From: Kitasatospora phosalacinea
GTDB lineage: Bacteria > Actinomycetota > Actinomycetes > Streptomycetales > Streptomycetaceae
Length of the DNA stretch: 64,000 nt
Direction: 5' to 3'
NCBI RefSeq assembly: GCF_000716545.1
Contig: NZ_JNWZ01000014.1
Span: 1-64,000, forward strand
Positions 1 through 11,570 of the stretch are shown here, piece after piece. The notes below the pieces were generated by a model. The model saw only the letters and a list, made by a program, of their open reading frames with translations, was not told where the DNA came from and did not search any database. How positions within the stretch are numbered: position 1 is the first letter of the stretch; every line of letters begins with the position of its first letter. The translations under genes and the position numbers were made by a program.

Positions 1-93
1 CCCCGGAGCCGCCCCCCGGCAGCCCCAACTCCCGCCCCCCGCGCCGCCGGAGGCGACCGTCCGCCCGCCCGCGCCGCGGGCGCCCGCGGCGCG

Positions 94-1761
94 CTACGGC
101 GCGGGCTGGAAGCTCTCGAACGAGACCTGCCTCGCCTGCGAGCCTTCCGGCGCCGACCACACCTCCTCGGGCATGGTCCAGTAGATCGCGTACCCGTACT
201 TGCCGTTCCCGGTGACGAAGCCGCGGTTGAGCGAGTGCAGCAGGGTGCCGCTCTTGCCGGTGTACGTCCACTCCCAGTCGGCGGCGTTGCTCCAGTCCCG
301 GTACGCGATGGCCTCCACCCTGACCTTGCGGTAGTTGGTCATCTTCGCGTTGCGGTCGGAGGCCTGCCAGTCCTTCAGCGCGCTGTCCCCGGCGGGGCTC
401 TGCCAGTCGACGACCAGCCGGAGCCCGCGCCCCTCGAAGCGCCGGCTGGTGGAGCGGTAGTCCGGCCCCTGGTCGGCCATCCACTCGGGCAGCGTGATGC
501 TGAACCCCGACGGGTCCTTGTACACCCGGTACCCGGCGGGCACCTGCCCCCCGGAGGCCGACGGCGACGGCGACCCGCCGGCCGGAGCCGACGCCTGGTC
601 GGACGCCGGGGCCGAAGCCGAGGCCGACGCCGAACCGGACGCCGACGCGGAGGGGCCGGCCGGCGGCACCGCCGCCGGCGACGTCGCCCCGGCTCCGGCC
701 GCGGAGCCGGTGGCGCCGTCCCCGTCGTCCTTCGGCCAGAACGCCACCAGCGCCGCGACCAGCACCAGCGCCGCGACCACCGCCGCCCCGGCCAGCACCG
801 CGCGCCGCCGCGAGCCGAACGGCCCGCCCGCGGGCGGGACCGCGGGCGTCCGCCCGGCCTCCCGGTCCCCGGCGGGGACCGGCGCGGCCGGCGGGACCGG
901 GACGGCCACCGTCTCGGCCTCCGGCAGCGGCTTCCCGGCGGCGATCAGTTCGAGCAGCGGGCGGGCCGTGTCGGCGTCCATCCGCTTGTCCGGATCCTTC
1001 TCCAGCAGGCCCTCGATGACGCCCCGCAGCGGCCCGGCGTTGCGCGGCACGGGCAGCGGTTCGGTCATCACCGCGGTGAGGGTGGCCAGCGCGTCGCCCC
1101 GGTCGTACGGCGGCACGCCCTCGACCATCGCGTACAGCGTGCCGCCCAGCGACCACAGGTCGGAGGGCGGGCCGGGCAGCTTGCCGCGGGCGCGCTCGGG
1201 GGCGATGTAGGAGGGGGCGCCGACCAGCATGCCCGTGGAGGTGATGGAGGTGTCGCCCTCGACGCTGGCGATGCCGAAGTCGGTGAGCACGGTACGCCCG
1301 TCCTCGCCGATCAGCACGTTCGACGGCTTGACGTCCCGGTGCAGGATGCCCTGGCGGTGCGCGGCGCCGAGCACCCCGAGCAGGTCGAGCGCGATCGCGG
1401 CGGCCCGCTCTGGGGTGAGCACGCCGTCCTCGGCGATCACGTCGGCCAGCGAGCGGCCGGAGACGAGCTCCATCACGATCCACGGCCGGTCGTCCTCCTC
1501 GACCACGTCGAAGACGGTGACGGCGGAGGTGTGCCGGATCCGGGCGGTGGCCTTGGCCTCGCGCAGGGTGCGGACGACCAGCCGGTGCTTCTCGATCTCG
1601 TCGACGGTGCCGGTCATCCGGAGTTCCTTGACCGCGACGATCCGGCCCAGCATCTCGTCCTCGGCCCGCCAGACGGTGCCCATGCCACCGCGCCCGAGCA
1701 CCTCTCCGAGCCGGTATCGGTCCGCCAGCAGTCGGCCGGTCGGTTCCTGCGGCTGCGTCAT
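94..1761 (-). CDS. Membrane-anchored Ser/Thr protein kinase (PASTA-less, Hanks type)
   Basis: Eukaryotic-type serine/threonine kinase of 555 residues. The kinase domain spans about residues 15-275: glycine loop GRGGMG at 23-28, ATP lysine K45, catalytic HRDVKPSN from 141 (D143) and DFG at 161-163. One membrane segment lies at about 321-342. A Ser/Ala/Pro linker follows, then an extracytoplasmic domain (about 405-555) of unknown fold that presumably senses something outside. There are no PASTA repeats, so it is not a PknB orthologue. I chose the ATG at 1761 because GGGGAG lies about 10 nt upstream; the open frame continues upstream but loses coding character. It is divergent from the next gene. 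The substrate is unknown. Bases 1-93 downstream hold nothing I can identify. Confidence 0.9.
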   Translation of the reverse strand: MTQPQEPTGRLLADRYRLGEVLGRGGMGTVWRAEDEMLGRIVAVKELRMTGTVDEIEKHRLVVRTLREAKATARIRHTSAVTVFDVVEEDDRPWIVMELVSGRSLADVIAEDGVLTPERAAAIALDLLGVLGAAHRQGILHRDVKPSNVLIGEDGRTVLTDFGIASVEGDTSITSTGMLVGAPSYIAPERARGKLPGPPSDLWSLGGTLYAMVEGVPPYDRGDALATLTAVMTEPLPVPRNAGPLRGVIEGLLEKDPDKRMDADTARPLLELIAAGKPLPEAETVAVPVPPAAPVPAGDREAGRTPAVPPAGGPFGSRRRAVLAGAAVVAALVLVAALVAFWPKDDGDGATGSAAGAGATSPAAVPPAGPSASASGSASASASAPASDQASAPAGGSPSPSASGGQVPAGYRVYKDPSGFSITLPEWMADQGPDYRSTSRRFEGRGLRLVVDWQSPAGDSALKDWQASDRNAKMTNYRKVRVEAIAYRDWSNAADWEWTYTGKSGTLLHSLNRGFVTGNGKYGYAIYWTMPEEVWSAPEGSQARQVSFESFQPAP

Positions 1762-1992
1762 CGGTGCGCTCTCCCCATGGTGTTGCGGCCCGCGGCGGGC
1801 ACCCCGGCCGTGACCTGACGGCATGTCGGACCGCCGAGGGTGGCGGTCGCACGCCGGACACCCATCATCCCCTGTCCCGCACCGCCCCGGCCACCCGCCC
1901 CTTCCCCGGCCCGTCGAGGCTGTCCGAGCGTCCGTCCGGCCTGCTAGCCTCTGCGCCCTCTTGACACCACCGAACACACGGGGGAGACCACG

Positions 1993-2616
1993 ATGAGCAC
2001 GCCCGGCCCGAACAGCCCTTACAACCCGTACGCCGCGCCGCCGCAGGGCCCGCCGCAAGGCCCGCCGCCCGCCCAGGGCTGGGGCGCCCCGCAGGCGCAG
2101 CCCCCCGGCGCCCCGGGCTACGGCGTCCCGCCGCAGCAGGGCGTGCCGGGCGGTCAGCCCTGGGGCGCGGCCGTGCCGGTGCCGGCCCAGGGCGAGCCGA
2201 AGAACAGCGCCGTCGCGATCCTCACCGGCCTGGCCGTGGCCGTGGTGGTCGGCGTCGTGTACGCCTTCATCGTGAAGGCCACCGAACGCGAGTTCAACTA
2301 CGCCGTGATCGGCATCGCCGCCCTGGTCGGCTTCACCATCGGCAAGCTCGGCGGCAGGAACCCGGTGCTGCCGTTCTTCGGTTCGCTGTTCGCCGTGGTC
2401 GGCCTGCTCGTCGGCGAGTTCCTGGCCACCGCGATGCTGATCAGCGACAAGGCCACGAAGTACGGCGTCGAACTGTCGACGATGGACGTCTTCACCAAGC
2501 ACTCCGGCGTCCTGGTCGACGCTTGGAAGGACGACTTCGACGCCTACTCGGTGCTCTTCATCGTGGTCGGCCTGATCGTCGGCTTCACCACGACCAAGAA
2601 GGCCGGCGACTCCTGA
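1993..2616 (+). CDS. Small Pro/Gln-rich multipass membrane protein
   Basis: A 207-residue protein of unknown function. Residues 1-70 are a low-complexity Pro/Gly/Gln stretch, typical of actinobacterial cytoplasmic tails. Four hydrophobic segments follow (about 73-94, 100-120, 124-150 and 186-203), so it is an integral membrane protein. The ATG at 1993 is preceded by GGGGAG at an 8-nt spacing. It is transcribed away from the kinase gene and is followed by a perfect hairpin. No catalytic motif is visible. The layout resembles other Streptomyces membrane proteins with Pro-rich N-termini, but I cannot assign a role. Confidence 0.8.
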   Translation: MSTPGPNSPYNPYAAPPQGPPQGPPPAQGWGAPQAQPPGAPGYGVPPQQGVPGGQPWGAAVPVPAQGEPKNSAVAILTGLAVAVVVGVVYAFIVKATEREFNYAVIGIAALVGFTIGKLGGRNPVLPFFGSLFAVVGLLVGEFLATAMLISDKATKYGVELSTMDVFTKHSGVLVDAWKDDFDAYSVLFIVVGLIVGFTTTKKAGDS

Positions 2617-2637
2617 GCGGGCTCCTCCCCCGCAGCC

Positions 2638-2674
2638 GGAGGGCCCCCGCCGCGACCTGCGGCGGGGGCCCTCC
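2638..2674. terminator. Bidirectional terminator hairpin between convergent genes
   Basis: A perfect 16-bp stem (arms 2638-2653 and 2659-2674) with a 5-nt loop lies between the stop codons of the membrane-protein gene and guaB3, which converge here. There is no T-tract, as is usual for terminators in high-GC actinobacteria. Confidence 0.85.
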
Positions 2675-2694
2675 GTCCGTCACCCGGCGGGGCG

Positions 2695-3813
2695 TCAGCG
2701 GCCGGGGTTGACCGTGACCTCGACCCGCTGGAACTCCTTGAGCTCGGTGTAGCCGGTGGTGGCCATCGCCCGGCGCAGCGCGCCGAACAGGTTCATGGTG
2801 CCGTCGGGGGTGTGCGACGGGCCGGCCAGGATCTGCTCGGTGGTGCCGACGGTGCCCAGGTGGACCCGCTTGCCGCGCGGCAGCTCCTCGTGGACGGCCT
2901 CCATGCCCCAGTGGTAGCCCCGGCCGGGCGCGTCGGTGGCGCGGGCCAGCGCGGCGCCGATCATCACCGCGTCCGCGCCGCAGGCGACGGCCTTGGGGAT
3001 GTCGCCGCTGTAGCCGACGCCGCCGTCCGCGATCACGTGCACGTACCGGCCGCCGGACTCGTCCATGTAGTCGCGGCGGGCGGCCGCGACGTCCGCCACG
3101 GCGGTGGCCATCGGCACCTGGATGCCCAGCACGCCCCGGGTGGTGTGCGCGGCGCCGCCGCCGAAGCCGACCAGCACGCCGGCCGCGCCGGTGCGCATCA
3201 GGTGCAGCGCGGCGGTGTAGGTGGCGCAGCCGCCGACGATCACCGGGACGTCCAGCTCGTAGATGAACTGCTTCAGGTTCAGCGGCTCGGCCGCGCCCGA
3301 GACGTGCTCGGCGGAGACGGTGGTGCCGCGGATCACGAACACGTCGACGCCGGCGTCCACCACGGCCTTGGAGAACTCGGCGGTGCGCTGCGGCGAGAGC
3401 GCCGCGGCGGTCACGACGCCGGAGTCACGGACCTCCTTGATCCGCTCCTTGATCAGCTCGGCCTTGATCGGCTCCGCGTAGATCTCCTGCAGGCGCCGGG
3501 TCGCCGCCGCCTCGTCGGCGATCGCGGCGATCTCCTCCAGCAGCGGCCGCGGGTCCTCGTACCGCGTCCACAACCCTTCCAGGTTCAGCACGCCCAGGCC
3601 GCCCAGCTGCCCGATCGCGATGGCCTGCTGCGGCGACACCACGCTGTCCATCGGCGCGGCCAGGAACGGCAGTTCGAACCGGTAGGCGTCGATCTGCCAA
3701 GCGATCGAGACCTCCTTCGGGTCACGCGTACGGCGGCTGGGGACGACGGCGATGTCGTCGAAGGAGTACGCCCGGCGGCCGCGCTTGCCTCGCCCGATCT
3801 CGATCTCAGTCAC
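2695..3813 (-). CDS. guaB3: GuaB3 family IMP dehydrogenase-related protein
   Basis: A TIM-barrel protein of 372 residues related to IMP dehydrogenase/GMP reductase, typical of actinobacterial GuaB3. It is shorter than GuaB because no CBS pair is present; residues 90-130 form a charged helical segment instead. The phosphate-binding loop IADGGVGYSGDI is intact at 261-272. The segment equivalent to the IMPDH active-site loop reads GFGGGAAHTTR (217-227), so the catalytic cysteine is replaced by H223. Either the chemistry differs from IMPDH or the enzyme is inactive; its true reaction is uncertain. GTG 3813 is chosen because AGAAGGG lies upstream and the family's N-terminus starts there. It lies downstream of guaB on the same strand, with a hairpin between them. 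Confidence 0.85.
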   Translation of the reverse strand: MTEIEIGRGKRGRRAYSFDDIAVVPSRRTRDPKEVSIAWQIDAYRFELPFLAAPMDSVVSPQQAIAIGQLGGLGVLNLEGLWTRYEDPRPLLEEIAAIADEAAATRRLQEIYAEPIKAELIKERIKEVRDSGVVTAAALSPQRTAEFSKAVVDAGVDVFVIRGTTVSAEHVSGAAEPLNLKQFIYELDVPVIVGGCATYTAALHLMRTGAAGVLVGFGGGAAHTTRGVLGIQVPMATAVADVAAARRDYMDESGGRYVHVIADGGVGYSGDIPKAVACGADAVMIGAALARATDAPGRGYHWGMEAVHEELPRGKRVHLGTVGTTEQILAGPSHTPDGTMNLFGALRRAMATTGYTELKEFQRVEVTVNPGR

Positions 3814-3929
3814 TTCGAGCCCTTCTGCTGCTTTCCATCTCTCGACCGGGTCCCCCCGGCCACGCCCCCAAGTATCCCGTACGCGTCCCCACCTGCCCCG
3901 CCAGGGGCGCGCCCGCTCCCGGACAGCAC

Positions 3930-3970
3930 GGGACCGCCCGGCCGCGGTCGAGCCGCGGCCGGGCGGTCCC
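3930..3970 (-). terminator. guaB terminator hairpin
   Basis: A perfect 18-bp stem (3930-3947 with 3953-3970) and a TCGAG loop start 7 nt after the guaB stop. It should end most guaB transcripts before guaB3, implying that guaB3 has its own promoter in 3814-3929. Confidence 0.85.
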
Positions 3971-3977
3971 GGTCGTC

Positions 3978-5744
<1,767 letters not shown>

Positions 5745-6467
5745 TCAGCCGCTCTCCTCCGCCAGCGCCCGCAGCCGCGACAGCGCCCGGTGCTGGGCGA
5801 CCCGCACCGCGCCCGGGGACATCCCGAGCACCTCGCCGGTCTCCTCCGCCGACAGCCCGTCCGCCACCCGCAGCAGCACCAGCTCGCGCTGACGGGCCGG
5901 CAGGTACGACAGCAGCTCCTTGATCCACTCGGCGTCGCTGGACAGCAGCGCCCGCTCCTCGGGGCCGAGCGACTCGTCCGGCGTCTCCGGCAGGTCGTCC
6001 GGCGGGATCACCGTCGAGCCGGGCCCGCGCATCGCGGACCGCTGCAGGTCGGCGATCTTGTGCGCGGCGATCCCGTACACGAAGGCCTCGAACGGGCGCC
6101 CGGTGTCCCGGTAGCGGGGCAGCGCGCAGAGCACCGCCACGCAGACCTCCTGGGCCACGTCGTCCACGTGGTGGCGGGCCCCGCCGGGCAGCCGCAGCAG
6201 CCGGCCGCGGCAGTACCGCAGCGCCAGCGGGAGCACGTAGCCGAGCAGCGACTCGATCGCCGGGCCGTCCCCGCGGACCGCCGCCGCGACCAGCTCGGCG
6301 ACCTCCGGTGACGTCCCCGTGCCGAGGACGGGCGGGCGGGCCGCCGCTCCCGGCGGGCCGTCGGATCCGGTCACCGCGCCGCCCGGTGCCGACGACGGAT
6401 CGGCAGCCGCACCCCCGGGGGCGGGCTGCACCGGGTCGGGCCCGGCGGCCTCCTCGTCGTCACGCAT
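5745..6467 (-). CDS. shbA: ECF-like sigma factor, probable ShbA
   Basis: Sigma-70 family factor of about 240 residues. After an Ala/Pro/Gly-rich N-terminal 50 residues come a region-2 domain (about 70-143, with [10 protein letters not shown]) and a region-4 helix-turn-helix (about 185-235, ending [15 protein letters not shown]). There is no region 1.1 or 3. Position between bldM and guaB matches ShbA, which in Streptomyces griseus drives transcription of hrdB, the principal sigma gene. Identification rests on synteny and domain layout. The start is uncertain: ATG 6467 has only a weak GGA upstream, and an in-frame ATG lies further upstream near 6522. A neighbouring bldM suggests developmental or growth-phase control. 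Confidence 0.85.
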   Translation of the reverse strand: MRDDEEAAGPDPVQPAPGGAAADPSSAPGGAVTGSDGPPGAAARPPVLGTGTSPEVAELVAAAVRGDGPAIESLLGYVLPLALRYCRGRLLRLPGGARHHVDDVAQEVCVAVLCALPRYRDTGRPFEAFVYGIAAHKIADLQRSAMRGPGSTVIPPDDLPETPDESLGPEERALLSSDAEWIKELLSYLPARQRELVLLRVADGLSAEETGEVLGMSPGAVRVAQHRALSRLRALAEESG

Positions 6468-6662
6468 CGGTCCATGGTGCCTGGTCGGGCCGGAAAACGC
6501 GGCACCGCGTCCGGACTTGTGCATCGGAACGTTATCCGTCGCCGCGTGCACCGTGCCGCCTCCCCTGCCTGTCCGCTGGTCCCCGAGGTGCTCCACTACT
6601 CCATGGTGCAGCCTCGGGACCACAACGTCACACGTCCGAGCGAGCGCAGTTCGCGCGCCCGC

Positions 6663-7274
6663 TCAGCGGACCAGGCCCCAACGGAAGCCCAGCGCCACCG
6701 CGTGCGCGCGGTCCGAGGCGCCCAACTTCTTGAACAGCCGCCTGGCGTGCGTCTTCACGGTGTCCTCGGACAGGAACAGCTCGCGGCCGATCTCGGCGTT
6801 GGAACGGCCGTGGCTCATCCCCTCCAGCACCTGGATCTCACGGGCCGTCAGGGTCGGTGCGGCGCCCATGTCCGGGCTGCGGAGCCGGCGCGGCGCCAGG
6901 CGCCAGGTCGGGTCGGCCAGCGCCTGGGTGACGGTGGCCCGCAGCTCGGCGCGCGAGGCGTCCTTGTGCAGGTAGCCGCGGGCCCCGGCGGCGACCGCGA
7001 GGGCCACCCCGTCCAGGTCCTCGGCGACGGTGAGCATGATGATCCGGGCGCCCGGGTCGGCCGACAGCAGCCGGCGGACCGTCTCCACCCCGCCGAGGCC
7101 GGGCATCCGGACGTCCATCAGAACGAGATCGGAACGGTCGGCCACCCAGCGGCGGAGGACCTCCTCACCGTTCGTCGCAGTGGTCACCCGGTCCACGCCG
7201 GGCACGGTCGCCACCGCACGGCGAAGCGCCTCCCGGGCGAGCGGGGAATCGTCGCAGACGAGTACGGATGTCAT
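6663..7274 (-). CDS. bldM: Response regulator BldM
   Basis: Orphan NarL/LuxR-type response regulator of 203 residues, the length of characterised BldM. The receiver domain (1-115) keeps D8, D9 and the phosphoacceptor position D54, a Thr in IIMLT and Lys in HKDA. In S. coelicolor D54 is dispensable, so phosphorylation may not control activity. The LuxR helix-turn-helix is at about 138-195 (LTAREIQVLEGMSHGRSNAE). BldM acts as a homodimer, or as a heterodimer with WhiI, to turn on aerial-hypha and sporulation genes. No partner kinase is adjacent. It is divergent from whiD across a 534-bp regulatory region. Confidence 0.95.
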   Translation of the reverse strand: MTSVLVCDDSPLAREALRRAVATVPGVDRVTTATNGEEVLRRWVADRSDLVLMDVRMPGLGGVETVRRLLSADPGARIIMLTVAEDLDGVALAVAAGARGYLHKDASRAELRATVTQALADPTWRLAPRRLRSPDMGAAPTLTAREIQVLEGMSHGRSNAEIGRELFLSEDTVKTHARRLFKKLGASDRAHAVALGFRWGLVR

Positions 7275-7808
7275 GACCGTCCTCCGCAGCTGATCCGCGT
7301 CACGTTGAGCCTCCTGGCTGGTACGAACCTCTCCGACACGGCCCCGGGACGGGACCCGTTCCGATCGCCTCGCTGCGCGACCGTTCCCGATGTCCTGCGC
7401 CCTCCGACCGCCTCCGTACTACCAACGACCGTCACTCGAATGAGTTACGGCTTCACGTCCATATCCACCACTGTACGTGGCCGACCCATCACACAGGAGC
7501 CACCTCGCGGTGCACGCGCCGCACTTTTGTGCAGCTCGCACGCGGTGTCCGCGCCCTGCACGCCCTCCGTGGGCCGTCCGCGCCGGTTCGGACACCCGAT
7601 CGGTGCAGCATTCGGGTTCAAACCTATCGCCCCTTTTGTCCGTTTTTATAGCTTCTGTCAGGTCATTGACTGATTCGTCGGTCTGTGGGTGACTTGTCCG
7701 TGTAGTGGGCTTAAGTCATATTTCCAGGTGTCCGTACCGGCCCGGTGCAGCCTCGCCGCAGTGACCGCGACCGAGCCGCCAGGTCCCGAGCCATGAAGGG
7801 AACGAGCC
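7275..7808. promoter_or_regulatory. Large bldM-whiD divergent regulatory region
   Basis: 534 bp without a convincing gene separate two divergent developmental regulators. The whiD-proximal 200 bp (about 7600-7740) is unusually AT-rich for this genome, consistent with promoters. An imperfect palindrome with BldM/BldD-like features lies at 7432-7447 (listed separately). I could not place sigma-factor hexamers with confidence. A good ribosome-binding site (AGGGAACGA) precedes whiD. Confidence 0.6.
7432..7447. promoter_or_regulatory. Candidate BldM (or BldD) binding palindrome
   Basis: TCACTCGAATGAGTTA is an imperfect 16-bp inverted repeat. It resembles the recalled BldM homodimer site TCACcCgnncgGGTGA in both half-sites (TCAC.CG and G.GT.A). 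It starts 158 nt upstream of the bldM start codon. BldD half-sites (AC.C and G.GT) would also fit, with different spacing. This is inference from motif similarity only. Confidence 0.4.
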
Positions 7809-8135
7809 ATGGCAGATTTCTCCCGCCTCCCAGGCCCCAACGCAGACCTCTGGGACTGGCAGCTCTCCGCCGCCTGCCGCGGCGTCGACAGCTCGCTGTT
7901 CTTCCACCCCGAGGGCGAGCGCGGCGCGGCCAGGACCTCCCGCGAGACGAGCGCCAAGGAGGTCTGCATGCGCTGCCCGGTCCGCACCCAGTGCGCGGCC
8001 CACGCCCTGGCCGTCCGCGAACCCTACGGGGTGTGGGGCGGCATGACGGAGGACGAGCGCGAGGAACTGCTCGGCCGCTCCCGCAACCGCCTGGCCGAAG
8101 TCCCGCTGGCGATGCCGCAGACCATCCGCCGCTGA
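7809..8135 (+). CDS. whiD: WhiB-like iron-sulfur regulator WhiD
   Basis: A small 108-residue Wbl protein. Four cysteines (C23, C53, C56, C62; a CxxC and CxxxxxC pattern) are the ligands of a [4Fe-4S] cluster, and GVWGG at 74-78 is the family turn that contacts sigma-factor region 4. In S. coelicolor WhiD is needed for late sporulation (spore wall and septum). The assignment to WhiD rather than another Wbl rests on the divergent position beside bldM and the N-terminus MADFSRLPGPNADLW as I remember it for WhiD. The start at 7809 has AGGGAACGA upstream. The C-terminus after residue 95 is short and basic. Confidence 0.92.
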   Translation: MADFSRLPGPNADLWDWQLSAACRGVDSSLFFHPEGERGAARTSRETSAKEVCMRCPVRTQCAAHALAVREPYGVWGGMTEDEREELLGRSRNRLAEVPLAMPQTIRR

Positions 8136-8220
8136 GGAACCGCCCCGCCGCGGCCGTCCCCGCCGCAGCGGACCGCACCTCGCGGACGCGCCGCCCGCCC
8201 GTCCCCGGCCGGCGCCGCGC

Positions 8221-9222
8221 TCAGCGGGCGGCGGCCGCCGCCGCGAGCTGCTCCAGCATCAGCGCCACCGCCGGAACCCCCTCCAGGTCCGGCAGGGTCA
8301 GCGCCACCACCTCGCGCCGGGCCGGCTCCCCGGACGCCACCCGCACCGGCACCGCCGCCACCCCCGGGTGCCGCACCGACTCCAGCGCCAGCCCCGGCAG
8401 CACCGCCACCCCCAGGCCCGCGCCCACCAGGCCCACCACCGCCGGGTAGTCGTCCGTCGCGAACTCGATCACCGGCGCGAAACCCGCCTCCGCGCACAGC
8501 TCCACCAGGTGCCCCCGGCACTGCGGGCAGCCCGCGATCCACTGCTCCCCCGCCAGCTCGGCCAGGTCCACCGGCTCGTCCTCGCCCCGGCCGGCCAGCG
8601 GGTGCCCCGCCGGGACCAGGCCCACCAGCGGGTCGTCCAGCAGCGGGCGCGCCACCAGCTCCGACCAGTCGTTTGCGGCCGCCGTCGCCGCCGCCTCCAG
8701 CGCCGCCTCGGCCCGCGCCTCGCGCAGCGTCGCGTGCGGGGAGGGCAGGCTCAGGCCGCCCTGCGAGTCCGGGTACCGGAACGCCAGCGCCACCTCGCAC
8801 TCGCCGCCGCGCAGCATCGCCAGCGCCTGGGTCGGCTCCGCCTCCACCAGCGAGACCCGCACCCCGGGGTGGGCCGCCCGCACCTGCGCCACCGACCGCG
8901 GCACCAGCGTCGAACTGGCCGTCGGGAACGAGACCAGCCGCACCCGGCCGGCCCGCAGCCCGGCGATCGCCGCGACCTCCTCCTCGGCGGCCGACAGCCC
9001 CGCGAGGATCCCGTCCGCGTGCCGCAGCAGCACCCGCCCGGCCTCGCTCAGCTGCATCTCCCGGCCCGCCCGCACCACCAGCGGGGTGTCCACCGCCTTC
9101 TCCAGCGCCTTCATCTGCTGGCTCACCGCGGGCTGCGTGCACCCCAGTTCGCGCGCCGCGGCGGAGAACGACCCGGTCCGGGCGACGGCGTGCAGGACAC
9201 GGAGGTGGCGGGCTTCGATCAC
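8221..9222 (-). CDS. LysR family transcriptional regulator
   Basis: A 333-residue LysR-type regulator. The N-terminal winged helix-turn-helix (about 1-60, with FSAAARELGCTQPAVSQQ) is followed by an effector-binding domain from about 92. A CPQC pair in the effector domain (GCPQCRGH) is seen in some streptomycete LysR proteins and might bind metal or sense redox, but this is speculative. GTG 9222 is the start; no Shine-Dalgarno sequence precedes it, but TACAGT lies 7 nt upstream, which suggests a leaderless transcript. The neighbour whiD is convergent and groEL lies upstream. Target and ligand are unknown. Confidence 0.85.
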   Translation of the reverse strand: MIEARHLRVLHAVARTGSFSAAARELGCTQPAVSQQMKALEKAVDTPLVVRAGREMQLSEAGRVLLRHADGILAGLSAAEEEVAAIAGLRAGRVRLVSFPTASSTLVPRSVAQVRAAHPGVRVSLVEAEPTQALAMLRGGECEVALAFRYPDSQGGLSLPSPHATLREARAEAALEAAATAAANDWSELVARPLLDDPLVGLVPAGHPLAGRGEDEPVDLAELAGEQWIAGCPQCRGHLVELCAEAGFAPVIEFATDDYPAVVGLVGAGLGVAVLPGLALESVRHPGVAAVPVRVASGEPARREVVALTLPDLEGVPAVALMLEQLAAAAAAR

Positions 9223-9247
9223 GCCGTCAACTGTACGGAACGCGGAA

Positions 9248-9320
9248 GGGGCGCGAGGCCCCGGCGGCCGAGCCCCGCACTACGGGAGTGCGTGGTCGGT
9301 CGCGCGGTTCCTCGCGCCCC
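9248..9320 (-). terminator. groEL terminator / dispersed intergenic hairpin element
   Basis: Arms GGGGCGCGAGG (9248-9258) and CCTCGCGCCCC (9310-9320) are perfectly complementary and enclose a second hairpin (CGCACT/AGTGCG, 9276-9281 and 9287-9292). On the minus strand it begins 23 nt after the groEL stop. Sequences of the type GGGGCGCGAGGAACCGCGCGA recur between genes in Streptomyces genomes, so this may be one copy of a dispersed palindrome family that also acts as a terminator. Confidence 0.7.
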
Positions 9321-9343
9321 TCCGGTGCCCGGCGGCCGGCGCC

Positions 9344-10990
<1,647 letters not shown>

Positions 10991-11025
10991 TCAGGGGTAG
11001 GTCTGCGTGCGTGGAGCAACAACCG

Positions 11026-11065
11026 CGCCCCGGGCCCCTGTCAGTGCTGACACGGTTCCGGGGCG
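11026..11065 (-). promoter_or_regulatory. groES-groEL intercistronic hairpin
   Basis: Outer arms CGCCCCGG (11026-11033) and CCGGGGCG (11058-11065) enclose the palindrome TGTCAGTGCTGACA (11039-11052), giving a two-tier stem-loop between groES and groEL. It could partly terminate transcription or stabilise the groES message, as is common for groESL intergenic hairpins. Confidence 0.6.
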
Positions 11066-11094
11066 GGGCTGGGACGTCTTACTGCGCGGACGTC

Positions 11095-11400
11095 TTACTT
11101 CTCGATGATCGCGAGGACGTCGCGGGCCGAGAGGACGAGGTACTCCTCGCCCTGGTACTTGACCTCGGTGCCGCCGTACTTCGAGTACAGGACGATGTCA
11201 CCGACGGCGACGTCGAGCGGCAGACGCTGGCCGTCCTCGAAGCGGCCCGGGCCGACCGCCAGGACGACGCCCTCCTGGGGCTTCTCCTTGGCGGTGTCCG
11301 GGATCACCAGGCCGGAGGCGGTGGTGGTCTCGGCGTCGAGCGGCTGGACCACGATGCGGTCCTCGAGCGGCTTGATGGCAACCTTGCTGCTGGTGGTCAC
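11095..11400 (-). CDS. groES: Co-chaperonin GroES
   Basis: The 10-kDa lid of the GroEL cage, 101 residues and full length. The mobile loop that contacts GroEL is at about residues 19-34 ([14 protein letters not shown]) and the C-terminal strand ends DVLAIIEK. The GTG at 11398-11400 starts the family's usual N-terminus ([14 protein letters not shown]) and has AGGGGAG upstream. It is first in the groES-groEL1 operon, transcribed from a sigma-70-type promoter overlapped by CIRCE elements at 11497-11570. Confidence 0.97.
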   Translation of the reverse strand: MTTSSKVAIKPLEDRIVVQPLDAETTTASGLVIPDTAKEKPQEGVVLAVGPGRFEDGQRLPLDVAVGDIVLYSKYGGTEVKYQGEEYLVLSARDVLAIIEK

Positions 11401-11496
11401 GTCCGAGCTCCCCTTCGGAGATTACGGGGTTGTCTAACAGGTGGGTGGCGAAGTCTGCGCGGCCGCCGTCGCGGGGGTCGGACACGCCTCATCGCG

Positions 11497-11524
11497 TTAG
11501 CACTCCCCCTGGGGTGAGTGCCAG
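11497..11524. promoter_or_regulatory. CIRCE-like operator 1 (N10 spacer)
   Basis: TTAGCACTC and GAGTGCCAG arms are separated by 10 nt. The canonical HrcA operator has a 9-nt spacer, so this copy is slightly degenerate. It covers the expected transcription start of groES. Confidence 0.75.
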
Positions 11525-11529
11525 GTACG

Positions 11530-11558
11530 ACCTTAGGACGCCGTTAGCACTCAGTCAA
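11530..11558 (-). promoter_or_regulatory. groES promoter
   Basis: On the minus strand, TTGACT (11553-11558) and TAAGGT (11530-11535) are 17 bp apart, a good vegetative sigma-70/HrdB-type promoter. The -35 hexamer lies inside CIRCE element 2. Confidence 0.75.
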
Positions 11559-11570
11559 CCAGAGTGCCAA
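11544..11570. promoter_or_regulatory. CIRCE operator 2 (canonical N9)
   Basis: TTAGCACTC-N9-GAGTGCCAA differs from the HrcA consensus by one base. It overlaps the -35 box, so bound HrcA would exclude RNA polymerase until heat shock. Confidence 0.88.

Noticed and set aside
235..1818. Long plus-strand frames opposite the kinase gene
   Set aside because: They are high-GC shadows: the minus-strand frame encodes clear kinase motifs, whereas these give Arg/Pro/Gly-rich nonsense.
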